In this document: one piece after another, positions 19,135 through 29,929 of the stretch
Layout: each line of letters begins with the position of its first letter
How positions within the stretch are numbered: the first letter of the stretch is position 1
NCBI RefSeq assembly: GCF_000302595.1
Contig: NZ_JH947126.1
Location: 525,223 to 589,222 of the forward strand
From: Pedobacter arcticus A12
GTDB lineage: Bacteria > Bacteroidota > Bacteroidia > Sphingobacteriales > Sphingobacteriaceae
Direction of reading: 5' to 3'
DNA: 64,000 nt
Notes under the pieces: model-generated
The model's input: the letters and a program-made list of their open reading frames with translations, nothing else
Databases searched by the model: none
What the model was told of the DNA's origin: nothing
Position numbers and translations under genes: made by a program

Positions 19135-22100
19135 ATGGCACTCCGTTTACAGGTTTCCAATTCCTTATCCATACTAGCAAAGTATTTTTGCGAAGACTTA
19201 AAGCAGCAAAATACCGCTGTTTTTAAACCTTATTATCTGGTTACCCAAACCGAGGGAATGAATAATTGGTTGCGTTTACAACTGGCAGAAAACCTGGGTA
19301 TTGCAGCCAACTACAAGTTTTTAAAGCCAAATGATTTAGTTAACCAGATTTACGCAGCCTTAGGCGGCGAGTTTTTGCAAGCGCTTACACAAGAAAACTT
19401 AGCTTGGCTGATTTTTAAGATCTTAGGTGAAAAAGATTTTATTAAGCGCTTTAAAGATATTTCTACTTATTACACCACCGACACTCCAGACAAAGATTTA
19501 AAACGCATTGCCTTAGCAGAAAAAATTGCCGATTTGTTTGACCAGTATCAAATTTATCGTCAGGAAATTATCCAAAAATGGAATACCGAAGGGTTAAACA
19601 ATATTGGTGTCGACGACTGGCAACAATACCTTTGGGTAAAGGCAAACCAGCTGACTAATGATAACATTCCAGATAAAACTAGAATTGGCGATTACATTTT
19701 AGCGCAGTTAAAAGATCCGGCAAAGCAACAGCAATTAAAAAATAAAATGCCTGCTGTTTTTCTTTTTGGTTTATCCGTAACTACCGATTTCCACTTGCAT
19801 ATTTTTCATGAAGTTGGGCATGTTATCGACTTTTCGTACTACCTCATCAATCCTTCTCCAAACATTTATTGGTTCGAGGATTTAAGCGAGAAACAAGCTT
19901 ACCGCTTGCAACGGAAAGGCATTATGCAAAAAGCCGACAGTAACCTCGGCAACAATTTATTGACCAGTTGGGGCAAAGTAATTCAGCACACTTTCTCCAT
20001 GCTTTTTAAAAGTGACGACCTAATTAACAATTACGAAGAAGTTGCACTGTTAGCACCCAGAAAAGATAGTTTACTGCATAAAATTCAAAGTGATATTTTC
20101 TATAATTTAAGTGATGCAGAAAGAGAGAATTTAAATTTCGCGGACATTAATGACGGTTCTTTAAGCATCCACGCTTGCTACACTCCTGCCCGCGAAGTTG
20201 AAGCTTTGTACAACTTTTTAGTTGGACTTGTAGACCAGAAGAAGGAGGCGCTTTCGCCACGAGATATTGTGGTAATGGTTAGTGATATTGATACCTACGC
20301 ACCTTACATTAAAGCCATTTTTAGGAATGCACCCTACCAGTTTTATTTCAGCATTGCCGATGAAAGTTTTAGTTCAAATGACACCATTGCAGCTTCCCTT
20401 ATTGCATTGATGGAAATGAACCTCCAAAACTTAAAAGCGGAGGAAGTTTTACAGCTTTTGGATTTTGGCTACATCAGAAAACGGTTTGGTATTACTGATT
20501 TGGCTTTGATAAGAAAAGTAGTAAACCACGCAAATATTAGGTTTGGTGTAAATGGCGACCTTTCCGATGACAGCGTTTACGTAAGCTGGAATTATGGACT
20601 ACAACGTATTATCTATGGCATTTGCATGAGTGGCGAAGAAGAATATTTTACCGAAGATAATAGCTTATTTCCCTTGGATATGGTTGAGGGAAGTGCATCG
20701 TACGAGTTGATTAAGTTTGTACATTTTGTGGAAGTGCTAATTGCTACACTCACCGATAGGGATAAAAACCGCAGCATCAGCGACTGGGTGAAATATGTGG
20801 AACGCTTACTTATTGATTTGGTTTTTGACCCCGGAGAAAATGCCGACGAAGATTATACCGTTTTAATAAAGCAATTAGAAAAATACAACGTAGTAAACGA
20901 TTTGGTGACTGATGAAATAAGCTATCCTTTATTTAGTCACAGTTTTTTAGGTGCTGTTAGCGCTTCAGTGCGTTCGGGCTCATTTGCTGGGGGCGGGATT
21001 ACATTCTGTTCGCTCATTCCCATGCGAAGCATCCCTTTTAAAGTGGTTGCATTGTTGGGTTTAAATTTCGATAAATTCCCAAGGAAAGAGAATCAGATCA
21101 ACTTCAATTTAATTACTCAAAATCCCCGTAAGGGCGATAGAAACGTAAAAGAAAACGACAAACACTTGTTTTTAGAAACCCTACTTTCTGCACAGGATTA
21201 CCTTTACATCAGTTACATCGGGCAAAGTGTAAAAGATAACGGAACCATTCCGCCATCTGCTTTGGTTGATGAGCTAATTGATTACCTGCAGGCAAAATTC
21301 CCAGAAAGTGATGAGTTAGCGAACACCATCGTTCAAAAACACAGCTTACATAGTTTTAGCCCTAAAAACAACAAAAACGGGAAAATCAATTATATAGAAA
21401 CAAGCGAAACTGCCAAACGCGAATTTTTGGTAACGCAACAGAAAGAAACTTTAAGCTTCGCCAACATCAGTATCAACGAGTTTATCAATTTTTTCAAAAA
21501 TCCATTTAAAGCATATTTCAACAAAGTTTTATCGATCAATTATTATTCAGAAGATTCGCTTTTAACAGAGACTGAAATATTTGGTTTAGACAACTTACAA
21601 AGCTGGAATTTGAAGCAAAACCTGCTTTTAACCGATGTAAATGATCAAAGTTCTTTACAGCAGCGCTTGTTAAAAACAGGTAGTTTACCACTTAAAAACA
21701 TGGCAAAAGTGGTTTTTACAAATACAGAAGAAACGGTAGCCGAGATTAGAGATTTATTTAAAGCATGTATAGGTAAGGATGGTGAAGAAACCATAACTAT
21801 TGATTTAAATATCGAAGAAGCTAGCACTCGTTTTTCTGGAAAAATCGATGGAATTTATGGAGATAAAATGATAATGATTTCTTGGTCTAAAAATGAAACT
21901 AAATATCTGTTAGAAGCATATTTAAAATACCTTATGGCGCAGGCATCTGGTTTAAACCTGGAACTAAACTTTATCAGTAGTAACCACGCAACGGTTTATA
22001 AAGCAAGTAAAATTGACTCCGCCACAGCCAAAAACAAATTACTGGAGCTTAGTGATTTATACATTAAAGGACATGATGAAATCCTTTCTTTTTACCCCGA

Positions 22101-22353
22101 TTTCAAAATTGAACCAAAAGATATTGAAACAATAACTTATACAAAGTTCAGAAAAGCGGTGGATGACAAACTAAACAATTTCCAGTTCCCTTGTAATGAT
22201 CCCTATATTTTACAAAAATACAGAGACGGCTTTTTCGACAATGAACTAGCTGTTGATGAGCAGGATGAAAACGAAGTTTTCGTAAGTTTTAAAGAGAACT
22301 ACAATAAAATCATAAGCCCCTTAGTACAAGTTTTTCCTTCTTATTATAAGTAG
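19135..22353 (+). CDS. recC: Exodeoxyribonuclease V gamma subunit (RecC)
   Basis: 1072 residues, close to the RecC family length. RecC is the scaffold of RecBCD that splits the DNA strands and scans for Chi with an inactivated helicase/nuclease fold. Recognisable segments: YYLVTQTEGMNNWLRLQLAE at the N-terminus, FLFGLSVTTDFHLHIFHEVG, HACYTPAREVEALYNFLVGL, and ITFCSLIPMRSIPFKVVALLGLNFDKFPR, all typical of RecC. No Walker motifs are intact, as expected. It is 91 bases ahead of recB on the same strand. Confidence 0.92.
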   Translation: MALRLQVSNSLSILAKYFCEDLKQQNTAVFKPYYLVTQTEGMNNWLRLQLAENLGIAANYKFLKPNDLVNQIYAALGGEFLQALTQENLAWLIFKILGEKDFIKRFKDISTYYTTDTPDKDLKRIALAEKIADLFDQYQIYRQEIIQKWNTEGLNNIGVDDWQQYLWVKANQLTNDNIPDKTRIGDYILAQLKDPAKQQQLKNKMPAVFLFGLSVTTDFHLHIFHEVGHVIDFSYYLINPSPNIYWFEDLSEKQAYRLQRKGIMQKADSNLGNNLLTSWGKVIQHTFSMLFKSDDLINNYEEVALLAPRKDSLLHKIQSDIFYNLSDAERENLNFADINDGSLSIHACYTPAREVEALYNFLVGLVDQKKEALSPRDIVVMVSDIDTYAPYIKAIFRNAPYQFYFSIADESFSSNDTIAASLIALMEMNLQNLKAEEVLQLLDFGYIRKRFGITDLALIRKVVNHANIRFGVNGDLSDDSVYVSWNYGLQRIIYGICMSGEEEYFTEDNSLFPLDMVEGSASYELIKFVHFVEVLIATLTDRDKNRSISDWVKYVERLLIDLVFDPGENADEDYTVLIKQLEKYNVVNDLVTDEISYPLFSHSFLGAVSASVRSGSFAGGGITFCSLIPMRSIPFKVVALLGLNFDKFPRKENQINFNLITQNPRKGDRNVKENDKHLFLETLLSAQDYLYISYIGQSVKDNGTIPPSALVDELIDYLQAKFPESDELANTIVQKHSLHSFSPKNNKNGKINYIETSETAKREFLVTQQKETLSFANISINEFINFFKNPFKAYFNKVLSINYYSEDSLLTETEIFGLDNLQSWNLKQNLLLTDVNDQSSLQQRLLKTGSLPLKNMAKVVFTNTEETVAEIRDLFKACIGKDGEETITIDLNIEEASTRFSGKIDGIYGDKMIMISWSKNETKYLLEAYLKYLMAQASGLNLELNFISSNHATVYKASKIDSATAKNKLLELSDLYIKGHDEILSFYPDFKIEPKDIETITYTKFRKAVDDKLNNFQFPCNDPYILQKYRDGFFDNELAVDEQDENEVFVSFKENYNKIISPLVQVFPSYYK

Positions 22354-22444
22354 TAAAAAGATTCAACAGCAAAGATTCAAGAAACAAGACAAAACATTCA
22401 TTTAAAATTCAATCCTTCTATCATTCAAAATTCAATCATTAAAT

Positions 22445-25400
22445 ATGCCCAAAGAATTTTTAGATTTTAACGCGAGCAACGTAGAATTAGCAGGTAGCAA
22501 TTTAATTGAAGCAAGTGCCGGAACCGGAAAAACTTACTCCATTGCGGTTTTGGTGTTGCGTTTATTATTAGAGAAAAACATTGCCATTAGAGAAATTTTA
22601 ATGGTCACGTTTACCAAGGCCGCTGTTGCCGAATTAGAAGAACGCATTCGTTTATTTGTGCGTTTGGCGTATAAAGTAGCTCAAGGCGAAACAATTAAAG
22701 ACGCTACAATTACCGCTTTGGTAAAAAACGTAAGCGATAAAAGTCCGCAAGAAATTGAAGAACTTTTAAAAGAAGCCATTTTGTTTTTAGATGAAACATC
22801 GGTATTAACCATCCACAGTTTTTGCCAACAGACTTTAGGCGAATTTGCATTCGAGACCGACCAGCTTTTCGGTATCGACCTGATGCAAGATGGTTCTGCA
22901 ATTTTAGAGGATGAAACCAATAAATTTTGGCGGCAATTTGTTACTACAATCCCCACAGAAATGTTAGGGATCTTGATTAATGATGGACTTGCTAAAGGCG
23001 CAATTAAAAATAAAGTCCGTAGCCATCTTTCTGGGCAAAACTATTACCACTATAAGGTGGGAGAAAACTACACCATGTGCGACGCCGATTACGAATATGC
23101 AGCGAAAGAAATAGATTTAAAACAGCAGGAGATTGATAAGCATTGGGAAAGTATTGTTGATTATTGCCAAAACAATAAGGCAGATCTTGTAAAAAGTTGT
23201 GAAGGAAATGCTTATTGCAGAAAAGATATACTTCCTTACATCAATGATGCAGAAAGTTTTATCGAAGCGGTTAACAGCAAACGCGATAAAGCTAACGTAC
23301 AAAAAACTTTACCCGAAATTATAAACTTTTTAGCTGAATTAGACGAGCTAAAAAAGCAAAAAATTGCCATAACTAAAAAAGTAATTGTTAAAATAACCTG
23401 TAACGGAATCCAACAGATTTCTGCCGGTATTGCCTATTACAAAAACCGTTACAATCAAATTAGTTTCGATGATTTGATCTCAAAACTTCACCATGCATTG
23501 GTAAAACGAGAAAGCACCAAGCTGGTTGACTGTTTACAGCAAAAATACAAAGCTGTTTTTATTGATGAGTTTCAAGATACAGACCGTTTACAATATGAGA
23601 TTTTCGAAAAAGCATTTGGCACAAACACCATTTTATTTTACATAGGCGATCCAAAGCAATCCATATACGCTTTTAGAAAAGCAGACATCTACACTTATTT
23701 TGAAGCAAAAAACGCAGTCGATAAAAAGTATGGAATGAATCAGAACTATCGATCATCAACAAAATTGATTGATGCGATGAATACTTTTTTTAAACCTGAA
23801 GAAAACTTTGACACTTTTCATTTTGGCAATGCATCGCTAGAACAGCGTATAAATTATTTGGAAGTAGCGTCCCCAAGCAACAACAAAAAAGGAAATCTGT
23901 TGTACAATAATTCGCCAACAACACCTATCGAAATCACAGAATGTGCTAAAAATGATGGTATATACGAGGCTGTTGCTACTCAGATTATTACCTTGTTTAA
24001 CGATAAAAACTTCCAGATTGAAGCTGATGGCGTAACGAGAGGTATTTTGCCCAAAGATATTGGCATATTAATCCGCAATAAGGCAGCGGGCATCAAGATC
24101 AAAAAACTACTGACGAGACATGGGATTCCGGCAATAACCATTGATGATGGAAAAGTTTTACAGTCTGAAGAAGCGCTATATTTGCTTTATTTTTTACAAG
24201 CAATTACAGACATCAGTGGAGCAAGTATAAACAAAGCCTTGCTCTCCCCTTTCACCGGTTTTACCGCCGACAATATTTTAGCCTTAGATCATGATCTAAT
24301 TATTGAGCTGTTTAGGCGCTACAAACTAGCTTGGGATAAAGATGGGATTTACACCGCGTTAAAAGCTTTTACTAAAGATTTCTCGATAGAAAGTCAGCTA
24401 CTAAACGCACAAAACAGCGATGGCGAAAGAACCATCACCAATCTGTATCAGTTAATTGAACTTTTGCACAAAACCCAAAGCCGTAAAAACTTAAATAGCT
24501 TAGAACTAATCAGCTGGTTAAAACGTGGAATTGAAGGCATGGAAACCGATGGCGACGAGTTTGAACAGCGTATTGAAAATGATGAAGATGCGATTAAAAT
24601 TGTAACAATACACAAAAGCAAAGGCTTAGAATATAAAATTGTATTTGCGCCAACTTTGGATTTAGTAACCAACACCAAACATACCGACTGTAGTTTTAGG
24701 AGCGAAAATGGAGATTATATTTCGGCCGAAAAAGCTGATTTAACACCAGAGGAATTAGCCGAGGTTGTTAAACAGGCAGAACAAGAAAACCGAAGATTGG
24801 TTTATGTTGCAATCACCAGAGCAGTGTCTCAATGCTACATCTACAAAAGCAATTATTATAAAACATCGTCGCTCAGCTTTTTTACCGATACTTTAAAAAA
24901 GCTGGAAACCAAGCTCATTAGGTTTAAATCAAGCGACGACTTAGCTATCCCGGCGGGCTATAAATACAAAAAAACCGGTGCAGACGAAACAACCCATCCA
25001 ATAAAGCCAATCGATTTTAAGCTATCGCAAGAAAATTGGCGGAGAATGAGTTATTCTATGCTTCGGGCAGATCACCCGATGAGCATCAAACTAAAACAAC
25101 AAACTGAGTTAAAAGGTTATGATGATTTCATTTTCAACCAATTAAGAAAAGGAGCAAAAACAGGTAACATGCTTCATTTTATCTTCGAAAACATCCATTT
25201 TCATGATAATTCAAAGTGGCCAAACGTAATTGAACAAGCCATACAAAGGTTTGTACCTCAACAAGAAAACGTTTACCAACCCATGTTAATGGAAATGTTG
25301 CACCATGTTTTAGGCGCTACCATAAGCATCGATGACGAGTCTTTTAAGTTATCCGAAGTAAATTCTTTTAAATGTATCCACGAATTAGAATTCGACTTTA

Positions 25401-25834
25401 ACGTAGAAAACTTTATTCCGGGAAATTTAAACCAGCTGAGCACTACCGATATATTGGTTGATGCCAAACCCTTCCCAATTTTAGAAGGTGTTATGAATGG
25501 AAAAATCGATTTATTTTTTGAGCACAATAATAAGTACTATGTTTTAGATTGGAAATCAAACTTTTTAGGCGATTCTGTAGCTGATTATGAACAAGGGAAT
25601 CTAAACTTAGCAATGAACGAAAGCAACTACCATTTGCAATATCTTATTTACGCTTTAGCAATAAAAAAATACTTAGAAAGCCGTTTACCTAACTTCAACT
25701 ACAAATATCAATTTGGCGGCGTAATCTATCTTTTTTTAAGAGGAATACGCAGTGATTTGCAAACAGGGATTTTTACGGCAAAGCCTGATATTTCTACTAT
25801 TGGAAATTTAAATGCGAGGTTATCTGCTCAATAG
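22445..25834 (+). CDS. recB: Exodeoxyribonuclease V beta subunit (RecB)
   Basis: 1129 residues. RecB is the 3'-5' helicase and the only nuclease of RecBCD. Walker A is EASAGTGKTYSI (about 23-34); then MVTFTKAAVAELEERIR, VLTIHSFCQQTL, VFIDEFQDTDRLQYEIF (Walker B), GDPKQSIYAFRKAD, LLIRNKAAG-like motif, VTIHKSKGLEYKIVF and RRLVYVAITRA. The C-terminal nuclease domain keeps the catalytic pattern GKIDLFFEHNNKYYVLDWKSN, matching the D...DxK triad of RecB nucleases. The protein should therefore be an active helicase-nuclease. The 91-base spacer before it contains two imperfect copies of an AAAATTCAATC-type sequence. Confidence 0.94.
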   Translation: MPKEFLDFNASNVELAGSNLIEASAGTGKTYSIAVLVLRLLLEKNIAIREILMVTFTKAAVAELEERIRLFVRLAYKVAQGETIKDATITALVKNVSDKSPQEIEELLKEAILFLDETSVLTIHSFCQQTLGEFAFETDQLFGIDLMQDGSAILEDETNKFWRQFVTTIPTEMLGILINDGLAKGAIKNKVRSHLSGQNYYHYKVGENYTMCDADYEYAAKEIDLKQQEIDKHWESIVDYCQNNKADLVKSCEGNAYCRKDILPYINDAESFIEAVNSKRDKANVQKTLPEIINFLAELDELKKQKIAITKKVIVKITCNGIQQISAGIAYYKNRYNQISFDDLISKLHHALVKRESTKLVDCLQQKYKAVFIDEFQDTDRLQYEIFEKAFGTNTILFYIGDPKQSIYAFRKADIYTYFEAKNAVDKKYGMNQNYRSSTKLIDAMNTFFKPEENFDTFHFGNASLEQRINYLEVASPSNNKKGNLLYNNSPTTPIEITECAKNDGIYEAVATQIITLFNDKNFQIEADGVTRGILPKDIGILIRNKAAGIKIKKLLTRHGIPAITIDDGKVLQSEEALYLLYFLQAITDISGASINKALLSPFTGFTADNILALDHDLIIELFRRYKLAWDKDGIYTALKAFTKDFSIESQLLNAQNSDGERTITNLYQLIELLHKTQSRKNLNSLELISWLKRGIEGMETDGDEFEQRIENDEDAIKIVTIHKSKGLEYKIVFAPTLDLVTNTKHTDCSFRSENGDYISAEKADLTPEELAEVVKQAEQENRRLVYVAITRAVSQCYIYKSNYYKTSSLSFFTDTLKKLETKLIRFKSSDDLAIPAGYKYKKTGADETTHPIKPIDFKLSQENWRRMSYSMLRADHPMSIKLKQQTELKGYDDFIFNQLRKGAKTGNMLHFIFENIHFHDNSKWPNVIEQAIQRFVPQQENVYQPMLMEMLHHVLGATISIDDESFKLSEVNSFKCIHELEFDFNVENFIPGNLNQLSTTDILVDAKPFPILEGVMNGKIDLFFEHNNKYYVLDWKSNFLGDSVADYEQGNLNLAMNESNYHLQYLIYALAIKKYLESRLPNFNYKYQFGGVIYLFLRGIRSDLQTGIFTAKPDISTIGNLNARLSAQ

Positions 25835-25971
25835 CAAAAAAACAGAAACTTAGGTTTTGGATTTTCACAAAATTTGATTTTTTACGTAATTGCCTATGAT
25901 GCCCGTCATTTATGCTCAGCAAAAGATTCAATACTTTTGAATAATCAGTTAACCCATTAAATGCCTCGGTC

Positions 25972-26439
25972 ATGGAAAATCTAGAAAACAAAGAAAATCT
26001 CAGTTTATTAAACGAGAATTATATAGGTCATATAGCATTTATTGCTGACAACAAACCATTTACAATTCCGATTACTTATTATTACAACCAAAAAGATTCG
26101 ATTTTGGCATACGCTAGCGAAGGTCATAAAATCGAAGCCATGCGGAAAAATCCCAATGTTTCACTTCAGGTTAACGAAATCATCGACGTTGACCAGTGGC
26201 GTTCTGTTTTGGTTCATGGTACTTTTGAGGAAATGCATGGACCAGAAGCTAAATTTATACTGCATGAATTTGCCGAAGGTGTTAAAAGAGTAATCAGCAA
26301 AAAAGAAAATAGAAAACCACAGTTTATCAGCGAATTTACGAGTGATGTTTATTCAACAGGCGTTACTGTAGTTTATCGGATTAAAATCTCTCAAATGACG
26401 GGAAAGAAAATGGCCGAGGAGAAAAATTTAGTGCTATAA
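25972..26439 (+). CDS. Pyridoxamine-5'-phosphate-oxidase-like flavin-binding protein (NimA-type)
   Basis: 155 residues, a single split-barrel FMN-binding domain. IGHIAFIADNKPFTIPITYYYN, ILAYASEGHKIEAMRKNPNVSLQVNEI and WRSVLVHGTFEEM are the usual three blocks of this family, which includes 5-nitroimidazole reductases such as NimA. Many chromosomal members have only a presumed redox function. The C-terminal 30 residues (VYRIKISQMTGKK) fit the NimA-like subgroup. Monocistronic; it ends just before a bidirectional terminator. Confidence 0.82.
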   Translation: MENLENKENLSLLNENYIGHIAFIADNKPFTIPITYYYNQKDSILAYASEGHKIEAMRKNPNVSLQVNEIIDVDQWRSVLVHGTFEEMHGPEAKFILHEFAEGVKRVISKKENRKPQFISEFTSDVYSTGVTVVYRIKISQMTGKKMAEEKNLVL

Positions 26440-26454
26440 AAACGGAGCAAAAAG

Positions 26455-26497
26455 CAAGGCCCGATTGGAAGCTATCCAATCGGGCCTTGTTGTTTAT
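26455..26497. terminator. Bidirectional terminator between the flavin protein and the RND pump
   Basis: CAAGGCCCGATTGGA and its complement (26455-26469 and 26475-26489) form a 15-bp perfect stem with a 5-base loop, followed by TTGTTT on the plus strand and by a T-rich stretch on the minus strand. Confidence 0.85.
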
Positions 26498-26507
26498 CAT
26501 AAAATTA

Positions 26508-29500
26508 CTATTCTTCGATTAATTTAACTGATTCTTTGTTTCTCCATTTTGCAATTCTGGCTTTAACCTTAGCCCTAATCAGGTACATAGAAGGTACCAA
26601 AATCAAGGTTAAAAAAGTGGCAAAGCTTAATCCAAAAATCATTGTCCACGATAATGGACCCCAGAAAGCAACGTTATCTCCACCAAAATAAAGATGTGGA
26701 TTTCCGGTTGTTAATAGTAACGTGAAATCGAGGTTTAAACCAACTGCTAAAGGTATTAAACCTAACATCGTTGCTGTTGCTGTTAAAATTACAGGTGTCA
26801 TTCTGGTTCTTCCTGCCTCTAAAATAGCATCATACGGGGTCATTCCTTGCTCAATCATTAAATCGGCAAATTCTACCAGCAAGATACCGTTACGCACCAC
26901 AATCCCCGCAAGGGCTACAATACCAATACCCATCATTACTATCGACATTTCCATTTGGAAGATAGTGATCCCAAGTAGCACTCCAATGATGCTGAATAAT
27001 ATTTCACTCAAAATAATCAAAGGTTTACCAATAGAATTGAACTGGATTACCAAAATAATCAAGATTAAAAAGAAAGCTACACCCAAAGCCATACCCAAGA
27101 AAGCAGAAGTTTCTGCTTGTTCTTCCTCTGCACCGCCCATCTTAATCACCACTCCGTCTGGTCCATTAAAATCGCGAATAGCGCTTTCAATATTCTTATT
27201 TACCTCTCCTGGATTAAAATCGGTAAGTACGTTAGACGATAAAATCACGATACGTTTACCTTGCTTACGCTTGATACCACCGTATGTATTTACATAATCG
27301 ATATCTGCGAAAGAAGAAATTGGGACTTGACGGATTGCACCGCCCATCGCCATATCTCTAAACGTCATCTGAATATTTCTGAGCGCCTCCAAACTGTTTC
27401 TTTGGTCTTCTTTTGCTCTTACATTAATCTTATAATCTTCGTCCAAATCTCTAAACTTCGAAGCTTCCATCCCAAACAATGCAGTTCTTACATTGTAAAC
27501 CACACTCTGTGTTGCAATTCCTTGTCTATTGGCTCTTTCTCTATTAATATCGAAAATGATTTCGGGCTTGTTATTCTGAAAATCCGACTTTAACTCCTCA
27601 ATACCCCCAATACTTTTTGCAACCAAATAACTTTTTAAACGTTCGGAAGTGGTTACCAAACTATCCAAATCGTCGCCAGTAATTTCTATACTGATTGGCT
27701 TTGCAGTTGGCGGACCGGATTGTTCCTGCGTAACCGAAATTTCGGCACCTGGAATTCCCTTAATCGCATTACGGATTGCCGTTAAATATTCTGTAGAAGG
27801 TCTTCCTTTTCGCTTTCCAAACTCTTTAAAAGCAACAGTAACCTTACTTTTATTTGGATAATTCCCTTGATCTTCATCTTGTGGATCTGTTACGCCAACT
27901 GTTACATTAGATATAATAGACGACACGTTTTGATTACCTAGACTATCTACCACTGCCGTTACTCTCTTCTCAATCTTTTTGGTAATCTCGTTAGTGTATG
28001 CTTGATCTGTACCAACAGGTAGGGAAGTATAAACGTAAACGAAATTTGGATCAGATGAGGGAAAGAAAACAAACTTAGGCGGAAAAACACCGGTGAGTAC
28101 AACGGAAAAAATCAGTAGCCCAAGCGTACTACCCAAAATAGTGTAAGGGCGATGCAAGGCCCAGTCTAAAAACCTACCGTATTTTGCTTGTGCCCGTGGC
28201 CAAAGTTCGGTCTGAAATCTGCGTATTACTTTCTCTAACACAAAGTGCTGCAACAAGTAGAACAGCGCTATAATTACTACAAAATTCCCAAAAGCAAAGC
28301 TGATTAAGTAAGCAATTATCGCTACGATAGCAAAGCATATTAAAACCTTTTTAACTTTTTTATCAAAACTTGGCTTATGCGCTTCGTGTCCGTCATGAGA
28401 TTCCATAAAATCAACCGCAAAAACAGGGTTGATAATATAAGCAACCACTAACGACGCTAACAATGTAATAATAAGGGTAATTGGCAAAAAGAACATAAAA
28501 TCGCCAATAACACCCGGCCAAAATGCCAGTGGAACAAAAGGTGCAAGCGTTGTCATTGTACCAGAAAACACTGGTAAAAATACTTCCCCCGCGGCCATTT
28601 TTGCTGCATGCTTAATGCTCACCTTTCCATTTTCAAATATCCTATGGGTGTTTTCAATCACCACAATGGCATCATCCACTACAATTCCCAAAGCCAAAAG
28701 GAAAGAAAAAAGTACAATCATGTTCATGGTAAACCCGAGGACTGGCATCACTAAAAATGCAACACACATTGATAAAGGAACAGACATTGCCACAAACAAT
28801 GCGTTGGTTATTCCCATAAAGAACATCAAAATCAATGTTACCAAAATAAATCCTATAATAATGGTATTGATTAAATCATGCAGGGTAACACGTGTTTGAT
28901 CGGATTGGTCGCCAGTTATTACAATGTCCAAACCTTTTGGAAACTGCTTGGCTTCCATCTCCGCAATAATCTCTCTAATTTTATCAGATGCCTCAATCAG
29001 ATTCTCGCCAGATCGCTTTTTAACATTTAACGTAATTACGTTTTTACCGTTAAGTCTCGCAAAAGATTCCTGTTCTTTAAAACCATCAACCACTTCGGCA
29101 ATGTCTCGTAAATAAACAGACCCACCCGTTGGTGTTTTGATTATGGTATTTGCAATTTCTTCTGCAGATTTATACTCTTTTTTAATATTTAAAGTCCTTC
29201 TAACCCCATCTATAGGTACAGTTCCGCCAGAAGCAGATTTGTTTTCATAACCTATGGCAGTTTGAATATCCATGAACGAAATCTGGGCAGCAGCCATTTT
29301 GTTCATGTCCACGTTAATCTGCATTTCTGGATCTAAAGCACCCACAATATCCACTCCCGATATTTCTGGAAGCGTTTCTATCCTATCCTTTAAATCATCA
29401 GCGTAACGCTTAATGGTTTTTAGGTCAAAATCTCCAGAAATATTTAAAAACATAATTGGCAGATCAGATAAGTTTATATCCATAACCACGGGATCATCTG

Positions 29501-29891
29501 GCATATCCGATGGTAAATCTGTTTTTGCTTTGTCTACAGCATCTTTAATACGCTGTTTGGCAACCACAATATCAACGTTAGAGTTAAACTCTGCGGTGAT
29601 GATCGAAAAATCCTGATAAGAATTAGAGGTTACCTTTTTTAAACCTTGCGTAGATCTAATCTGCTTTTCAATTTGTTTGGTTACCAAATTCTCCATATTA
29701 CCCGGAGAGGTTCCCGGATAAACGGTTTGTACAAAAATCTTAGGGATAGATATTTCTGGAAAATTTTCTTTTGGTAAATTCAAATAGGCGATATAACCCG
29801 CTATCAATAGCATAAAGGTTAAAACATATATCGCTGTTTTATTTTCAATGGCCCAACTTGAGGGCTTAAATTCTTTATCTAAATCTTTCAC
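26508..29891 (-). CDS. RND efflux pump permease (AcrB/MexB family)
   Basis: 1127 residues with the RND plan: membrane segment 1 at about 18-36, a large periplasmic domain, segments 2-6, a second periplasmic domain and segments 7-12. LPKENFPEISIPKIFVQTVYPG is the usual N-terminal periplasmic start. LGIVVDDAIVVIENTHRIF carries the two proton-relay aspartates of segment 4. A cytoplasmic loop of about 60 residues after segment 6 (ESHDGHEAHKPSFDKKVKK) is somewhat long and His/Lys-rich. The start is a GTG at 29891. Last gene of the tetR-tolC-adaptor-pump operon, so it should export drugs or toxic lipophiles; the substrates are not predicted. Confidence 0.94.
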   Translation of the reverse strand: MKDLDKEFKPSSWAIENKTAIYVLTFMLLIAGYIAYLNLPKENFPEISIPKIFVQTVYPGTSPGNMENLVTKQIEKQIRSTQGLKKVTSNSYQDFSIITAEFNSNVDIVVAKQRIKDAVDKAKTDLPSDMPDDPVVMDINLSDLPIMFLNISGDFDLKTIKRYADDLKDRIETLPEISGVDIVGALDPEMQINVDMNKMAAAQISFMDIQTAIGYENKSASGGTVPIDGVRRTLNIKKEYKSAEEIANTIIKTPTGGSVYLRDIAEVVDGFKEQESFARLNGKNVITLNVKKRSGENLIEASDKIREIIAEMEAKQFPKGLDIVITGDQSDQTRVTLHDLINTIIIGFILVTLILMFFMGITNALFVAMSVPLSMCVAFLVMPVLGFTMNMIVLFSFLLALGIVVDDAIVVIENTHRIFENGKVSIKHAAKMAAGEVFLPVFSGTMTTLAPFVPLAFWPGVIGDFMFFLPITLIITLLASLVVAYIINPVFAVDFMESHDGHEAHKPSFDKKVKKVLICFAIVAIIAYLISFAFGNFVVIIALFYLLQHFVLEKVIRRFQTELWPRAQAKYGRFLDWALHRPYTILGSTLGLLIFSVVLTGVFPPKFVFFPSSDPNFVYVYTSLPVGTDQAYTNEITKKIEKRVTAVVDSLGNQNVSSIISNVTVGVTDPQDEDQGNYPNKSKVTVAFKEFGKRKGRPSTEYLTAIRNAIKGIPGAEISVTQEQSGPPTAKPISIEITGDDLDSLVTTSERLKSYLVAKSIGGIEELKSDFQNNKPEIIFDINRERANRQGIATQSVVYNVRTALFGMEASKFRDLDEDYKINVRAKEDQRNSLEALRNIQMTFRDMAMGGAIRQVPISSFADIDYVNTYGGIKRKQGKRIVILSSNVLTDFNPGEVNKNIESAIRDFNGPDGVVIKMGGAEEEQAETSAFLGMALGVAFFLILIILVIQFNSIGKPLIILSEILFSIIGVLLGITIFQMEMSIVMMGIGIVALAGIVVRNGILLVEFADLMIEQGMTPYDAILEAGRTRMTPVILTATATMLGLIPLAVGLNLDFTLLLTTGNPHLYFGGDNVAFWGPLSWTMIFGLSFATFLTLILVPSMYLIRAKVKARIAKWRNKESVKLIEE

Positions 29892-29929
29892 TTAGCGTAT
29901 TTTTTATGGAGGATAAATAAAATGTAAAA

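Noticed and set aside
22354-22444. Imperfect AAAATTCAATC repeats between recC and recB as an operator
   Set aside because: Simple A/T-rich direct repeats of a kind common in such genomes; no symmetry or spacing that argues for a binding site.
26722-27297. A 191-codon open frame opposite the RND pump gene
   Set aside because: It is antisense to a conserved pump and its translation is low-complexity Ile/Lys/Thr with no family features.
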